The position numbers and the translations under genes are program-made. From Arthrobacter psychrolactophilus (GTDB lineage: Bacteria; Actinomycetota; Actinomycetes; Actinomycetales; Micrococcaceae), in the NCBI RefSeq assembly GCF_003219795.1, contig NZ_QJVC01000003.1, positions 186,001-250,000 of the forward strand: 64,000 nt of DNA. Reading direction: 5' to 3'. Position 1 is the stretch's first letter. Every line of letters begins with the position of its first letter. Under the pieces are notes generated by a model. That model was not told the origin of the DNA. It saw nothing but the letters and a program-made list of their open reading frames with translations, and made no database searches. This document shows, in pieces, positions 43,706 to 52,217 of this stretch.

Positions 43706-44650
43706 TTAAGCGCTCAATGCCACCGAAATCCCAGCCTGTTCCAGATGCTGAGCTACCACAGCAATCTCTTCCTCGTTTAAGGGGACCTGTGGTTCAGCCG
43801 TCAGGTGCGTCGAGAAGACTCCTTGCAGCATGAGCCCAGTTTTGAAAGCGCCAATGGCTGAGGAGTTCGGTCCCATTCGCTCTGGATTTCCTGCACCCAC
43901 CAACTTGAATAGTCGATGCAATCGTTCCTGTTCTTGACGAGCCTCTTCGAAACGCTGAGATTCGACGAAATCGAAAAGTCGAACATATCCGGAAGGGTCC
44001 ACATTGCCCAACCCTGGAACAACCCCGTCTGCACCCATATTCAGCGCGGAATCAACGGTGAGCTCCGACCCTGTGAGAATGGAAAAATTCTCCAGTGCGG
44101 GTGAGTTTCTGCGAGCGATAATAACTCCGCGTAAGCTGCCCTCATCCCCGCTTGAATCCTTAATCCCTGCCAATACTCCTTCGGATCCTAGGCGAATCAG
44201 CATCTCAGCGCTGAGCTTCGAGTGAACGCATACCGGAATGTCGTAGGCATACAGCGGCAAGTCGACCGCAGCACGAATTCCGCGGAAGTGCCGCTCAATT
44301 TCAACGTCGCTGACGCGCGTGTAGAACGGTGCCGTAGCGACGAGCCCATCGGCTCCAAGTTCCTTGGCCACCTTGGCATGTTCAATGACCCTGGGCGTAG
44401 TCATGTCGATAACACCAGCTAGGACTGGCACTCGTCCGGAAACGTGATTGACGGTTACTTCAAGCACCAGTGCACGCTGCGCATCAGTCAGATAGGCCAC
44501 TTCAGAACTGGAACCCAATACGAAGAGACCGCTAACGCCACCCTCCAACAAGAAGTCCAGAAGTGCCTTCAATGAGGCCACATCAACGGAACCATCAATG
44601 TTGAGAGGGGTGAGAACGGGAGGGATGACGCCTGTCAGTCTGGAGTTCAT
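43706..44650 (-). CDS. DHDPS/N-acetylneuraminate lyase family aldolase
   Basis: A 314-residue class I aldolase with the (beta/alpha)8 DHDPS fold: GVSGLFVLGSSSE, the Tyr in YAYDIPVCVHS, and the Schiff-base Lys in AGIKDSSGD. It cleaves or makes a 2-keto acid such as a 2-keto-3-deoxy sugar acid or N-acetylneuraminate. The longer length and the YDIP segment point to the catabolic branch, not to lysine biosynthesis. It is encoded downstream of a Dpp-type importer and before an SDR. No sialic-acid kinase or epimerase is near, so the substrate remains open. Confidence 0.88.
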   Translation of the reverse strand: MNSRLTGVIPPVLTPLNIDGSVDVASLKALLDFLLEGGVSGLFVLGSSSEVAYLTDAQRALVLEVTVNHVSGRVPVLAGVIDMTTPRVIEHAKVAKELGADGLVATAPFYTRVSDVEIERHFRGIRAAVDLPLYAYDIPVCVHSKLSAEMLIRLGSEGVLAGIKDSSGDEGSLRGVIIARRNSPALENFSILTGSELTVDSALNMGADGVVPGLGNVDPSGYVRLFDFVESQRFEEARQEQERLHRLFKLVGAGNPERMGPNSSAIGAFKTGLMLQGVFSTHLTAEPQVPLNEEEIAVVAQHLEQAGISVALSA

Positions 44651-44686
44651 GGTTATCCTTATTTGCTAGTTATAGAAGTGGGAATG

Positions 44687-45475
44687 TTAGAGGAGAGAAG
44701 GGGCCGCGCCCAGAAGCTTTCGCGTGTAATCATTACTGGGTGAATCGAAGATCTGCTCAGCAGGTCCACGTTCGATGATTTCTCCGTGGTTCATAACGGC
44801 GATCTCGTCGGACACATAGCGGACTGTTTGGATGTCATGTGAAATGAAAACCAGGCCAAGCTGAAACTGACTCTTCAAGTCGTCCAAGAGATTCAGAATT
44901 TGAGCACGTACAGACACATCAAGGGCGCTCGTAGGCTCATCCGCCACAATGATGTCCGGTTGCAAGGCCAAAGCCCGGGCGATCGCAACACGTTGCCGCT
45001 GACCACCCGACATCTGCCCCGGAACAACATCGGCCGCAGATTGCGGAAGCCCAACGAGATTTAGTAATTCTCGGACTCGCGAGCGGCGGCTTGCCGCATT
45101 TCCAATGCGGTGTACCTCCAAAGGATCAAGAAGAATATTCTCAACTGTCATACGACGGTTGAGAGCGGTCGCTGGATCCTGAAAAATCACGGAGATCGTT
45201 CGACCAAATTCTTCCCGAGTGGCCGCGTCACGTTTTAGTATGCTTCGTTCTTTGAATAGGACATCACCGGAGGTGGGCGCTTGAAGCCCCACCATTACCC
45301 TGGCTAGAGTAGATTTTCCGCAGCCGGATTCACCTACAATCCCTAAGGTATGTCCTCGTCTCAGAGACACAGAAACATCATTAACGGCATGGAGCTTTCC
45401 TGGCTTGAACAAGCTGCCAGATCTGGTCTTATGAACCACGTGGATGTTCCGTAGTTCTAATACAGGTGCACTCAT
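44687..45475 (-). CDS. Oligopeptide-type ABC ATPase (DppF/OppF-like)
   Basis: A 262-residue ATPase: Walker A GESGCGKST, Q-loop ISVIFQDP, signature MSGGQRQRVAIARAL and Walker B IIVADEPTSALD. It pairs with the ATPase half of the upstream fused protein, whose stop it touches (shared base 45475). It powers uptake through the DppB and DppC-like permeases. It lacks the usual C-terminal oligopeptide extension (many have about 60 further residues), so it is a short form. Confidence 0.9.
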   Translation of the reverse strand: MSAPVLELRNIHVVHKTRSGSLFKPGKLHAVNDVSVSLRRGHTLGIVGESGCGKSTLARVMVGLQAPTSGDVLFKERSILKRDAATREEFGRTISVIFQDPATALNRRMTVENILLDPLEVHRIGNAASRRSRVRELLNLVGLPQSAADVVPGQMSGGQRQRVAIARALALQPDIIVADEPTSALDVSVRAQILNLLDDLKSQFQLGLVFISHDIQTVRYVSDEIAVMNHGEIIERGPAEQIFDSPSNDYTRKLLGAAPSLL

Positions 45476-47490
45476 TAGTCCTCCTCCGATCCAGCAAGGA
45501 TCAAGTCAGCATCGGTACGCACAGCGGACACCAGATCAAGCCTGTTACTAGCAAATTGATGGTTGCCACCAGCATCGACCATGACGGGGCGCGTCACGGA
45601 GTCAGCGCGCTGGTCCGCAGCACGACCCGCAAATCGATCTCCCGTGGTGAAATCATGCGGGGATGGCACGGCACCTGAGATTTGATGCAGTCTCTCTGCA
45701 CCGTCCTCAATCGATAGAACCGATCCAAGCAGTCCTTGGGTGTACTCATGCCGAGGATTAGAAAGTACCGCAACGGTTGGTCCAGTTTCGACCAGCTGAC
45801 CGGCGTACATCACGGTGACTTTGTGTGCCAGAGAAGCGACCAAGGCCAAGTCATGGCTAACAAAAACCATGGCGAAGCCGAGTTGTTCACGGAGGTTATT
45901 GAGCAGATCGATGACCTGTTTTTGCACCGTAACATCCAGTGCCGTTGTGGGCTCGTCAGCGACAACCAGCTTCGGGCTGCGGGTCAGTGCCATGGCAATC
46001 AGCACTCTCTGACGTTGTCCGCCGGACAGTTCATGCGGATAGCTGGACAAGGTTCGTTGAGGATCCAGCCCCACCATCGTCAAGAGTTCCTCGGCACTGC
46101 GGGTTCCTCCGCGTTTGATCATTTGGCCCAATTGATTCTTCACAGTCATCGACGGATTCAGGGAGCTAAGCGCGTCTTGGTAGATCATGGACATCTCATG
46201 CCCACGGAGCTTATTTCGTTCACGAGGGTTGAGTTTTAGTAGATCCACCCCATCGAAGAGAATCTCCCCTGAAACCATTGCTGATTCCGGAAGGAGTCCC
46301 ATGATGGCAAGTGACGTCAGCGACTTTCCACACCCTGATTCTCCGACAAGCCCCATCGTCTCGTTGGGGCGGACCGTGAACGAGACGTTATCAACGATGG
46401 CTATGTCACCGTATCGCTCAGGGAATCTAATGCTTAGGTTCCGCACTTCCAAAAGTGGCTCCGCATCACCTTGGTACACCAAACGGTCGTTCCGACTTAG
46501 CTCTTTACGACGTAGGGCAGCCAAATGAATTTGCAAAGGGACATCTTCTTGCGCCTGTTCCACCACCGTTTCAATGTCCTCGATCTCCACAGTTTCAACA
46601 ATCTGACCGGCACTGGTCTGCACCTTAATCTTGCGCAGGCTGGGATTGGCTAAAGCGTCAGTTATCCCTTCCGCCAGGATGTTAAGAGTCAAGACGGTTA
46701 TGAAGATCATCAAGCCGGCAAAGAGCGTGCTCCACCATTGACCAATCAGGATAGTGTCCTTACCTTCGGCCAAAACTCCTCCCCAGGTTGGCACTTCGGG
46801 AGGCATGCCAGCTCCGATGAAGGATAGCCCTGCTTCAAAAACAATCGCGTCAGCGACCAACAAGGTACAGAAAACGAGAACCGGGGCAGCACAATTTACA
46901 GCCACATGTCTAACGACAATCCGCAGCGGTTTGGCTCCAATAACCTTCTCGGCGTCAACATAGTCTTCTCCGTACTGCGCGGCAACATTGGCACGGACGA
47001 CTCGAGCAATCTGCGGCATATACACGACGGCAATAGCCACAATAAGCATCCCAAGACGAATTTCCTTGGGGCTCACCGCGACCAAAACTGCAGCCAATGC
47101 AATACCTGGGAATGCCATGATGACATCCAGCACACGCATGATGACTTCATCGACGGCTTTCTTGCTGGTTGCGGCAATCGCACCCAGTGTGGCACCAAGA
47201 ATCAATGCCAGCGCCGTTGCTGCGAGACCGATGACCAGCGAGATTCGGCCGCCGTACATCAGTCTCGACAGGATATCTCGCCCGATCTTGTCCACTCCGA
47301 ATGGGTTCTCTGCGCTGGGTGGACCGGTCGTGAAGTCTTGGGCTGTTGGACTGTGTGGAGCAAGCCATGGCGCTAGGAAACACACCACGGCAACAATGGC
47401 CAAAAGTAGCGCGGATATCGCTGCCGGTGCTCCAACCCTTCCAAAACTCATCCCCGGTTTCTGGAGCTTCTGACTAAGGTTCTTTCTCAT
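45475..47490 (-). CDS. Fused ABC permease-ATPase (DppC-DppD)
   Basis: A 671-residue single chain with two complete parts. Residues 1-300 are a DppC-type permease: N-terminal helix, SAENPFGVDKIGRDILSRLMYGGRISL, and EAA-type loop DAEKVIGAKPLRIVVRHV. Residues 345-671 are a DppD-type ATPase: [38 protein letters not shown], and the C-terminal oligopeptide motif GLLGSVLSIEDG. The linker (about 300-345) is acidic. Such fusions are found in some actinobacterial sugar or peptide importers. Both neighbours overlap it by one to four bases. Confidence 0.92.
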   Translation of the reverse strand: MRKNLSQKLQKPGMSFGRVGAPAAISALLLAIVAVVCFLAPWLAPHSPTAQDFTTGPPSAENPFGVDKIGRDILSRLMYGGRISLVIGLAATALALILGATLGAIAATSKKAVDEVIMRVLDVIMAFPGIALAAVLVAVSPKEIRLGMLIVAIAVVYMPQIARVVRANVAAQYGEDYVDAEKVIGAKPLRIVVRHVAVNCAAPVLVFCTLLVADAIVFEAGLSFIGAGMPPEVPTWGGVLAEGKDTILIGQWWSTLFAGLMIFITVLTLNILAEGITDALANPSLRKIKVQTSAGQIVETVEIEDIETVVEQAQEDVPLQIHLAALRRKELSRNDRLVYQGDAEPLLEVRNLSIRFPERYGDIAIVDNVSFTVRPNETMGLVGESGCGKSLTSLAIMGLLPESAMVSGEILFDGVDLLKLNPRERNKLRGHEMSMIYQDALSSLNPSMTVKNQLGQMIKRGGTRSAEELLTMVGLDPQRTLSSYPHELSGGQRQRVLIAMALTRSPKLVVADEPTTALDVTVQKQVIDLLNNLREQLGFAMVFVSHDLALVASLAHKVTVMYAGQLVETGPTVAVLSNPRHEYTQGLLGSVLSIEDGAERLHQISGAVPSPHDFTTGDRFAGRAADQRADSVTRPVMVDAGGNHQFASNRLDLVSAVRTDADLILAGSEED

Positions 47491-48461
47491 GCGTTTCCCG
47501 TCCTTAGACGTGGGTTGACCATCAAATTCAAGACGTCAACAATCAGGTTGACGACAACAAAAGACAGCGCGATAACCAAGACCACGCCTTGCAATACCGG
47601 AAGGTCGGAGTCGCGAACGGCATCAATCAACACCTGCCCCATACCTGGAAGGGTAAAAATGGTTTCAATAATGACGGCCCCTCCCAATAGGTAGCCAACA
47701 CGCAGTCCTAGGACTGTCATAGGGTTGATGAGCCCATTTCTCAAGACATTTCGGCTAACCACGACGCCGTAAGGAATCCCCGCACCGCGAGCAGTGCGAA
47801 CATAATCCTTATCCAGTTCTTCCACCATTGAAGTCCGAACAATGCGAGTGACCTGTGCGCCAACAGGGAGCGCCAGAGCCAGAGCGGGAAGCGTCATGGT
47901 TGCCAAGAATCCGGTGAAGCTCTCCTGTGGATTGATATATCCACCGGAGGGAAACCACCCTATTTGGATCGCAAAATACTGGATAAATAGCAGCGCCAGC
48001 CAGAACGACGGCGAGGCCACCCCTATGAGTGAAACTGCCCTGATGAGCTGGTCAGGCCATCCATTACGGAATAGCGCGGCGACCACGCCCAGTACCAGAG
48101 CCATAACCATGGCGATCAAAACACCATAAATTGTCAGCTGCAAGGTGAGTGGGAATGCTGTCGAAATTTTTTCAGCCACTGGCGTTCCAGAAAGAGAACT
48201 GACACCAAAATCGCCCTGAACCATATTGAACAGATAATCAACAAATCGGACAAGGACTGGCCGGTCCAGCCCAGCTTCATGCTTAAATGTCGCGATTTGT
48301 TCAGGGGTGACGTTGGCCCCTTGGAAATATGCATACGCCGCGTTGTCTTTAGCCGGCTCCATCACCAAAGTGACTAGCAAGACAATTCCGATGACGAGCG
48401 GCACTAAGGTCAGCATTCGCTGACCTAACAACACTAATATTTTGCTCACAAGAAACCTCAA
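47487..48461 (-). CDS. Oligopeptide-type ABC permease (DppB-like)
   Basis: A 324-residue DppB-type permease with six helices. Marks are the N-terminal helix, the extended extracellular loop after it (LDRPVLVRFVDYLFNMVQGDFGVS), and the EAA loop DYVRTARGAGIPYGVVVSRNVLRNGLINP. It ends MVNPRLRTGNA and overlaps the fused permease-ATPase by four bases. It forms the channel with the DppC part of that protein. Confidence 0.92.
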   Translation of the reverse strand: MRFLVSKILVLLGQRMLTLVPLVIGIVLLVTLVMEPAKDNAAYAYFQGANVTPEQIATFKHEAGLDRPVLVRFVDYLFNMVQGDFGVSSLSGTPVAEKISTAFPLTLQLTIYGVLIAMVMALVLGVVAALFRNGWPDQLIRAVSLIGVASPSFWLALLFIQYFAIQIGWFPSGGYINPQESFTGFLATMTLPALALALPVGAQVTRIVRTSMVEELDKDYVRTARGAGIPYGVVVSRNVLRNGLINPMTVLGLRVGYLLGGAVIIETIFTLPGMGQVLIDAVRDSDLPVLQGVVLVIALSFVVVNLIVDVLNLMVNPRLRTGNA

Positions 48462-48479
48462 GGACTTTCATCAAGGACT

Positions 48480-48508
48480 GGCGGTGACCACAATCTCCGG
48501 CCACCGCC
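48480..48508. terminator. Hairpin between binding-protein and permease genes
   Basis: GGCGGTG (48480-48486) and CACCGCC (48502-48508) flank a 15-base loop in the gap after the binding-protein stop on the minus strand. It likely lowers transcription or stabilises mRNA at this point, giving more binding protein. Confidence 0.5.
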
Positions 48509-48519
48509 TTCGGGAGTTA

Positions 48520-50172
48520 CTAGGCTGGGGTGGATTGAAGCAGATTGAGCCCCGGGTAGCCGAGTCCTTGAACGTTGCTCAATTTTTTGCCGTCGTAGGC
48601 CGTAATCAAGTCCACGAAAAATACCGGGTAGACCACTGCCTGCTCTGCAATTTCATTAAGGTACTCGGCGACAAGGGTCTTCTGCTTTTCTGGATCGGCT
48701 TCCTGAACGGCATCCTCCACCTTCTGGAAAGTTGCTTTAAATTCTGCTGTCTCAGCAAACTTTGTTGGCGCCAAGTACACGCCCGCAGGCGAGTAGAACG
48801 AGCGTGTAATCAAATCTGGATCGTTACCGAACTGGTTGGGATTGGATGCCGCCGCGAACACCTGGAAGTCTGTGCCCTTGGCCAATTCTGAGAAAAGTGC
48901 GGCCGTGTCCTGTGGCTGCGTACTCACATCCAAGCCGACGGCTTTCCACGCCTCGACGATGGAGGGCAATACATCAACAAGCCATGAGACATTGACGGAT
49001 CGAAGCGTCACTTTGAAGCCCTCAGGAACGCCGGCTTCTTTCAATAGAGACTTAGCCTTCTCGATGTTGTAGTCATAGATCGTCTTTGCCGGGATGAACG
49101 ACGGGTTATCTTTGTTGAGCAGGCTTTGGGCAGGAGCTGCCGTCCCCTTGAGCGTCTTCTCGTTGATCGTCTCGACGTTGATGGCATAGCGAAGTGCCTG
49201 ACGGACTCGGCTGTCGCTGAAGAACTCTGCATTGGGGTTGAAAGCCAGCGTCAGATTGTTCATGCCGGCTGCCTGATCAACAGTGAGACCTGAGGATCTC
49301 AGCGACTCAGCATTTGTCGAGGGGATATTATCCGAGATCTGAGCCCCGGCATTGCTTCCAGAAATCTTGGCAACTCGAGCGGATGCATCGGTGATGGAGA
49401 ACCAGTTCATCGACTTGAAGTTGGGCTTGCGCGGCCCGGTGTACTTATCAAATGCTTCAAAGGAATCGTTAGACTTCTCGGCGTGCACCGTATGTTTGTA
49501 CGGACCGGAGCCAATAGAAAATTCAGGTTTGCCAGACTTAAGCTTGTCCCAGTCCGCCGTGGTGGCTGTACCGTTGGCAGCCAGAATATGCTTCGGCAGG
49601 ATCTTTGCAATGGTGAGTCGTTGCAAGCCGTACGTCACCGGCGCCAGCAAGTTGAGCTTGACCGTTGTTTCATCGACTTTCTCGACATTCTTCAACCAAG
49701 CCGAGAAATACTGATGAACTAAAACCTCCGATTCCGGGTTCAGAATCCGTTCGAAGGTAAAGACAACATCGTCAGCAGTTACGGGCTTGCCATCATGCCA
49801 GGTGGCCCCTTCTCGAAGTTTAAACTCCCACGAAGCAGTCTTCGTGTCAGGCAGTTCAGTTGCCAGCGCCGCGTAAGGCTCGCGTGTCACCGGATCGGTG
49901 TCAACAAGACCTTCATAGATGTGCTGGAATGCAGCCATCGAAAATGCGGATGCGGACTGTGTTGGGTCCCATGACTGATTATTTCCGTAGCCAATGATGG
50001 CACTTAACGCCTCTGAGCCGGCATTTCCACTAACGGAGCTCGTTGATGCGGGGCCACCACATGCAGAAATTCCTGCCGTAACGGATGCTGCCAAGCTGAG
50101 AAGTCCTGTGTAACGCAGAACCTCTCGGCGGCTAAATCCGGAAACTGTTTTCTTCTTCGGGTTAGGGCTCAT
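48520..50172 (-). CDS. ABC substrate-binding lipoprotein (SBP_bac_5)
   Basis: A 550-residue extracellular binding protein with a twin-arginine motif (FSRREVLRYTGLL) and lipobox GISACGG, so both Tat export and lipid anchoring are possible. The mature part has the family blocks EGATWHDGKPVTADDVVFTFERI, GSGPYKHTVH, and RQALRYAINVETI. ATG 50172 is preferred over the longer frame to 50238, which runs through the operator. It is the first gene of an operon with Dpp-type permease and ATPase genes and sugar-type enzymes, so its ligand may be a sugar derivative. Confidence 0.9.
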   Translation of the reverse strand: MSPNPKKKTVSGFSRREVLRYTGLLSLAASVTAGISACGGPASTSSVSGNAGSEALSAIIGYGNNQSWDPTQSASAFSMAAFQHIYEGLVDTDPVTREPYAALATELPDTKTASWEFKLREGATWHDGKPVTADDVVFTFERILNPESEVLVHQYFSAWLKNVEKVDETTVKLNLLAPVTYGLQRLTIAKILPKHILAANGTATTADWDKLKSGKPEFSIGSGPYKHTVHAEKSNDSFEAFDKYTGPRKPNFKSMNWFSITDASARVAKISGSNAGAQISDNIPSTNAESLRSSGLTVDQAAGMNNLTLAFNPNAEFFSDSRVRQALRYAINVETINEKTLKGTAAPAQSLLNKDNPSFIPAKTIYDYNIEKAKSLLKEAGVPEGFKVTLRSVNVSWLVDVLPSIVEAWKAVGLDVSTQPQDTAALFSELAKGTDFQVFAAASNPNQFGNDPDLITRSFYSPAGVYLAPTKFAETAEFKATFQKVEDAVQEADPEKQKTLVAEYLNEIAEQAVVYPVFFVDLITAYDGKKLSNVQGLGYPGLNLLQSTPA

Positions 50173-50221
50173 AGCTTTGGACCTCCAGTGTGCGAATCGA
50201 CATTGAGTGCGGGAAGACACT

Positions 50222-50244
50222 TGTTGGTTGTCCAACAACCAACA
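50222..50244. promoter_or_regulatory. FadR/GntR-type operator, 10-3-10 palindrome
   Basis: TGTTGGTTGT (50222-50231) and ACAACCAACA (50235-50244) are perfect inverse copies around CCA. The centre TTGTCCAACAA fits the FadR-subfamily pattern T-n-GT-n3-AC-n-A. It lies 50 bp before the binding-protein start on one strand and 63 bp before the GntR start on the other, so the adjacent GntR protein probably controls both. Confidence 0.8.
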
Positions 50245-50306
50245 TGCAAGCTACGATATGTGAGGTACAACACAGTGTCAACCGTCTAGCTTGGAAAGCC
50301 GGAACT

Positions 50307-51065
50307 ATGAAAACATCTCCTTCAGGATTGCTGGGCCGCAATAGTCTTGTTCGCGATGTACAAGAGTCAATCAAACAATTGATCTTCGAATCGGGGCTTC
50401 TGCCCGGCGATCCCATGCCCACGGAATTTGAGCTAATGAGCGAACTGGGGGTCAGCCGCAACTCTGTGCGCGAAGCCATGAAAGTCCTCGAGGCCCTAGG
50501 TATCGTGGTCATCAAGAGAGGCACCGGAATGTTCGTCGGTGAAATCACTTTGGATGGCTTCGTCGAGCAACTGGAGTTCCATGGACGCCTATCGCATCTG
50601 AATGGACACGATAATCTCAATAATGTGCTGCAAATTCGCGAATTATTGGAGATGGGGCTCCTTGATCAGCTCCTGACAAGCGGCTCAATCGATCCTCAGG
50701 AAATCCAGCTACTTGAGGACCTGACCACCAGAATGGAAGCCGCCGCGGCGCATGGAGAAAAGAGCACATCGCTCGACAGCGAGTTCCATCATGCCCTCTA
50801 TGTTTCTTTGGGTAATCCCATAGTGACCAAACTTCTAAATGCCTTCTGGACCATTTTCAACAGTCTGGCCGACACTCTCCGTCCCACGACGGAGACGCCC
50901 ATGGATATTGCGCTTAAACACAGAGAGATTCTAGAAGCCGTCAAAGAAGGCAACCGTGAACGGGCAGCGGCGGCCATGACAGATCACTTTGCCGATATTC
51001 ACCATCGGCTCGCCAGGGTCGATTTGGCCGTCGGCGAAGCGACTAACAGGAAAGCCGAAAAGTAG
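50307..51065 (+). CDS. GntR/FadR-family regulator
   Basis: A 252-residue regulator: N-terminal winged helix (GDPMPTEFELMSELGVSRNSVREAMKVLEALGIVVIKRGTGMFVGE) and a C-terminal FCD helical domain with His candidates for metal or ligand (DSEFHHALY, KHREILEAV, DHFADIHHRL). ATG 50307 follows CCGGA; the frame upstream to 50190 crosses the palindrome. FCD regulators typically sense organic acids or keto-sugar acids, which agrees with the aldolase and SDR of the divergent operon. Confidence 0.9.
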   Translation: MKTSPSGLLGRNSLVRDVQESIKQLIFESGLLPGDPMPTEFELMSELGVSRNSVREAMKVLEALGIVVIKRGTGMFVGEITLDGFVEQLEFHGRLSHLNGHDNLNNVLQIRELLEMGLLDQLLTSGSIDPQEIQLLEDLTTRMEAAAAHGEKSTSLDSEFHHALYVSLGNPIVTKLLNAFWTIFNSLADTLRPTTETPMDIALKHREILEAVKEGNRERAAAAMTDHFADIHHRLARVDLAVGEATNRKAEK

Positions 51066-51087
51066 CCCCTCTCTTCCTCGTCAATCC

Positions 51088-51420
51088 AGCAGCAACGCCA
51101 CGCACGAGCATGCGGAAGTGAAGACCTGGTTGGGTAAAAATCCCCGGTTCCACCTGTATTTCACACCAACATCATCGTCCTGGCTGAATCTGGTCGCCCC
51201 CTGGTTCAGGGATCTCACGGACAAGGCCTTGCGCCATGGTGTGTTCTACTCAGTGCCAGGCTTGATCGGAAAATTGGTGAATAAATTCAGATCAACAACG
51301 AGCACCCGAACCCCTAATCTGGGTCGAGACCGCGGACTCCATCTTGGAAAAAGTCACCCGCGGCCGCGTCGCACTTCAAGCCATCAAGCCATCAAGCCAT
51401 CAAGCAAAACTGAGTCACAC
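51088..51420 (+). mobile_element. IS630-family transposase remnant
   Basis: The stretch reads HAEVKTWLGKNPRFHLYFTPTSSSWLNLVAPWFRDLTDKALRHGVF, the C-terminal DDE region of IS630-type transposases. The catalytic Glu expected in LVERWF is lost (LVAPWF). After NKF (about 51290) the frame shifts and continues as PLIWVETADSILEKVTRGR in another frame. Neither the N-terminal half nor inverted ends are visible. It is dead and about 330 bp long. Three copies of CCATCAAG follow at 51381-51404. Confidence 0.8.
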
Positions 51421-51539
51421 CCCTGGTTCGTTCGGGGCAAGCTACGTCAAATGTGCGTCGCACTCGTGATCCCCGTCTCAGATGGGGCAGTATTGAAGCA
51501 TAAGCTACGCTTCACACAGCCCAGAGGGAAAGCGCTTCA

Positions 51540-52217
51540 TTGCCCCGCGAAATTATGATCGTCTGCCACGGCCAGGCGTACAACACGGTTCAGCCCGATG
51601 GTCGACGAGAGGTGCGCGATGCGTCCAATCCTCCCCTGACCCCACTGGGCGAGGCGCAGGCCGCCCGGGCCGTAAAGGTCGTGCGGGCGTTTGATCCGCA
51701 GCATGTCATCATCAGCCCTTTCCTGAGGGTCGCTCAGACGGCCCTGGCGTACCTCAAGCCTGCTGCCGCCGAGGGTCGCTTTGATGTGAGGCTGTCCGAG
51801 TTCTTCATCTTCGACGCCCTCGAAAGCTTCAACGGGGTTGACGCTCGGTACTATGCGGAGCTGCTCGGATCGGCACTTCCCGTGCTGAACGAGCTCACGC
51901 GGCGGAACATTTTCCCTGCCATGCCGGAGTCCGAGGAGGCTCTAAAAAACCGAGTCGCCGAGTTAAGCCAGGAATGGCTCCGGAAGCCCGACTGGGATCG
52001 CCTCGTGTTCTACGGCCACGGGGCTACAGTCCTGGGTCTCATTGAAAACCTCACCCCGGAGCTAACGGGACGGGTCCCAGAACCCGCACACTGTTCTATT
52101 ACCCAACTGGTGCAGACGCCGTCGGGAGCCTGGGCACCAAGTCTCCTGGCCGACGTCGTCCATCTGGCCGGACTTAGCGAAAACGTTACTACTTCCACAG
52201 GAGTTGCACCCCGATGA
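51540..52217 (+). CDS. Histidine phosphatase-like protein with altered RHG motif
   Basis: A 225-residue protein of the histidine phosphatase (phosphoglycerate mutase-like) fold. The family's RHG motif, whose His is phosphorylated, reads CHG here (IMIVCHGQAYNT), so the substrate-binding Arg is replaced. The rest is in place: PLTPLGEAQAARA, ISPFLRVAQTA with its Arg, the Glu in LSEFFIF, and the second His in FYGHGATVLG. TTG 51540 follows GAGGGAAAG; ATG 51555 has no ribosome site. The stop overlaps the next gene (ATGA), so the two act together. Activity may be lost or changed. Confidence 0.75.
   Translation: MPREIMIVCHGQAYNTVQPDGRREVRDASNPPLTPLGEAQAARAVKVVRAFDPQHVIISPFLRVAQTALAYLKPAAAEGRFDVRLSEFFIFDALESFNGVDARYYAELLGSALPVLNELTRRNIFPAMPESEEALKNRVAELSQEWLRKPDWDRLVFYGHGATVLGLIENLTPELTGRVPEPAHCSITQLVQTPSGAWAPSLLADVVHLAGLSENVTTSTGVAPR

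Noticed and set aside
43706-44650. Aldolase as N-acetylneuraminate lyase of a sialic-acid pathway tied to the sialidase
   Set aside because: The genes are about 20 kb apart, no NanK/NanE genes are present, and the family covers many keto-acid aldolases.
51381-51404. Three copies of CCATCAAG as a CRISPR or tandem element
   Set aside because: Eight-base contiguous copies with no spacers and no cas genes; a small tandem repeat only.
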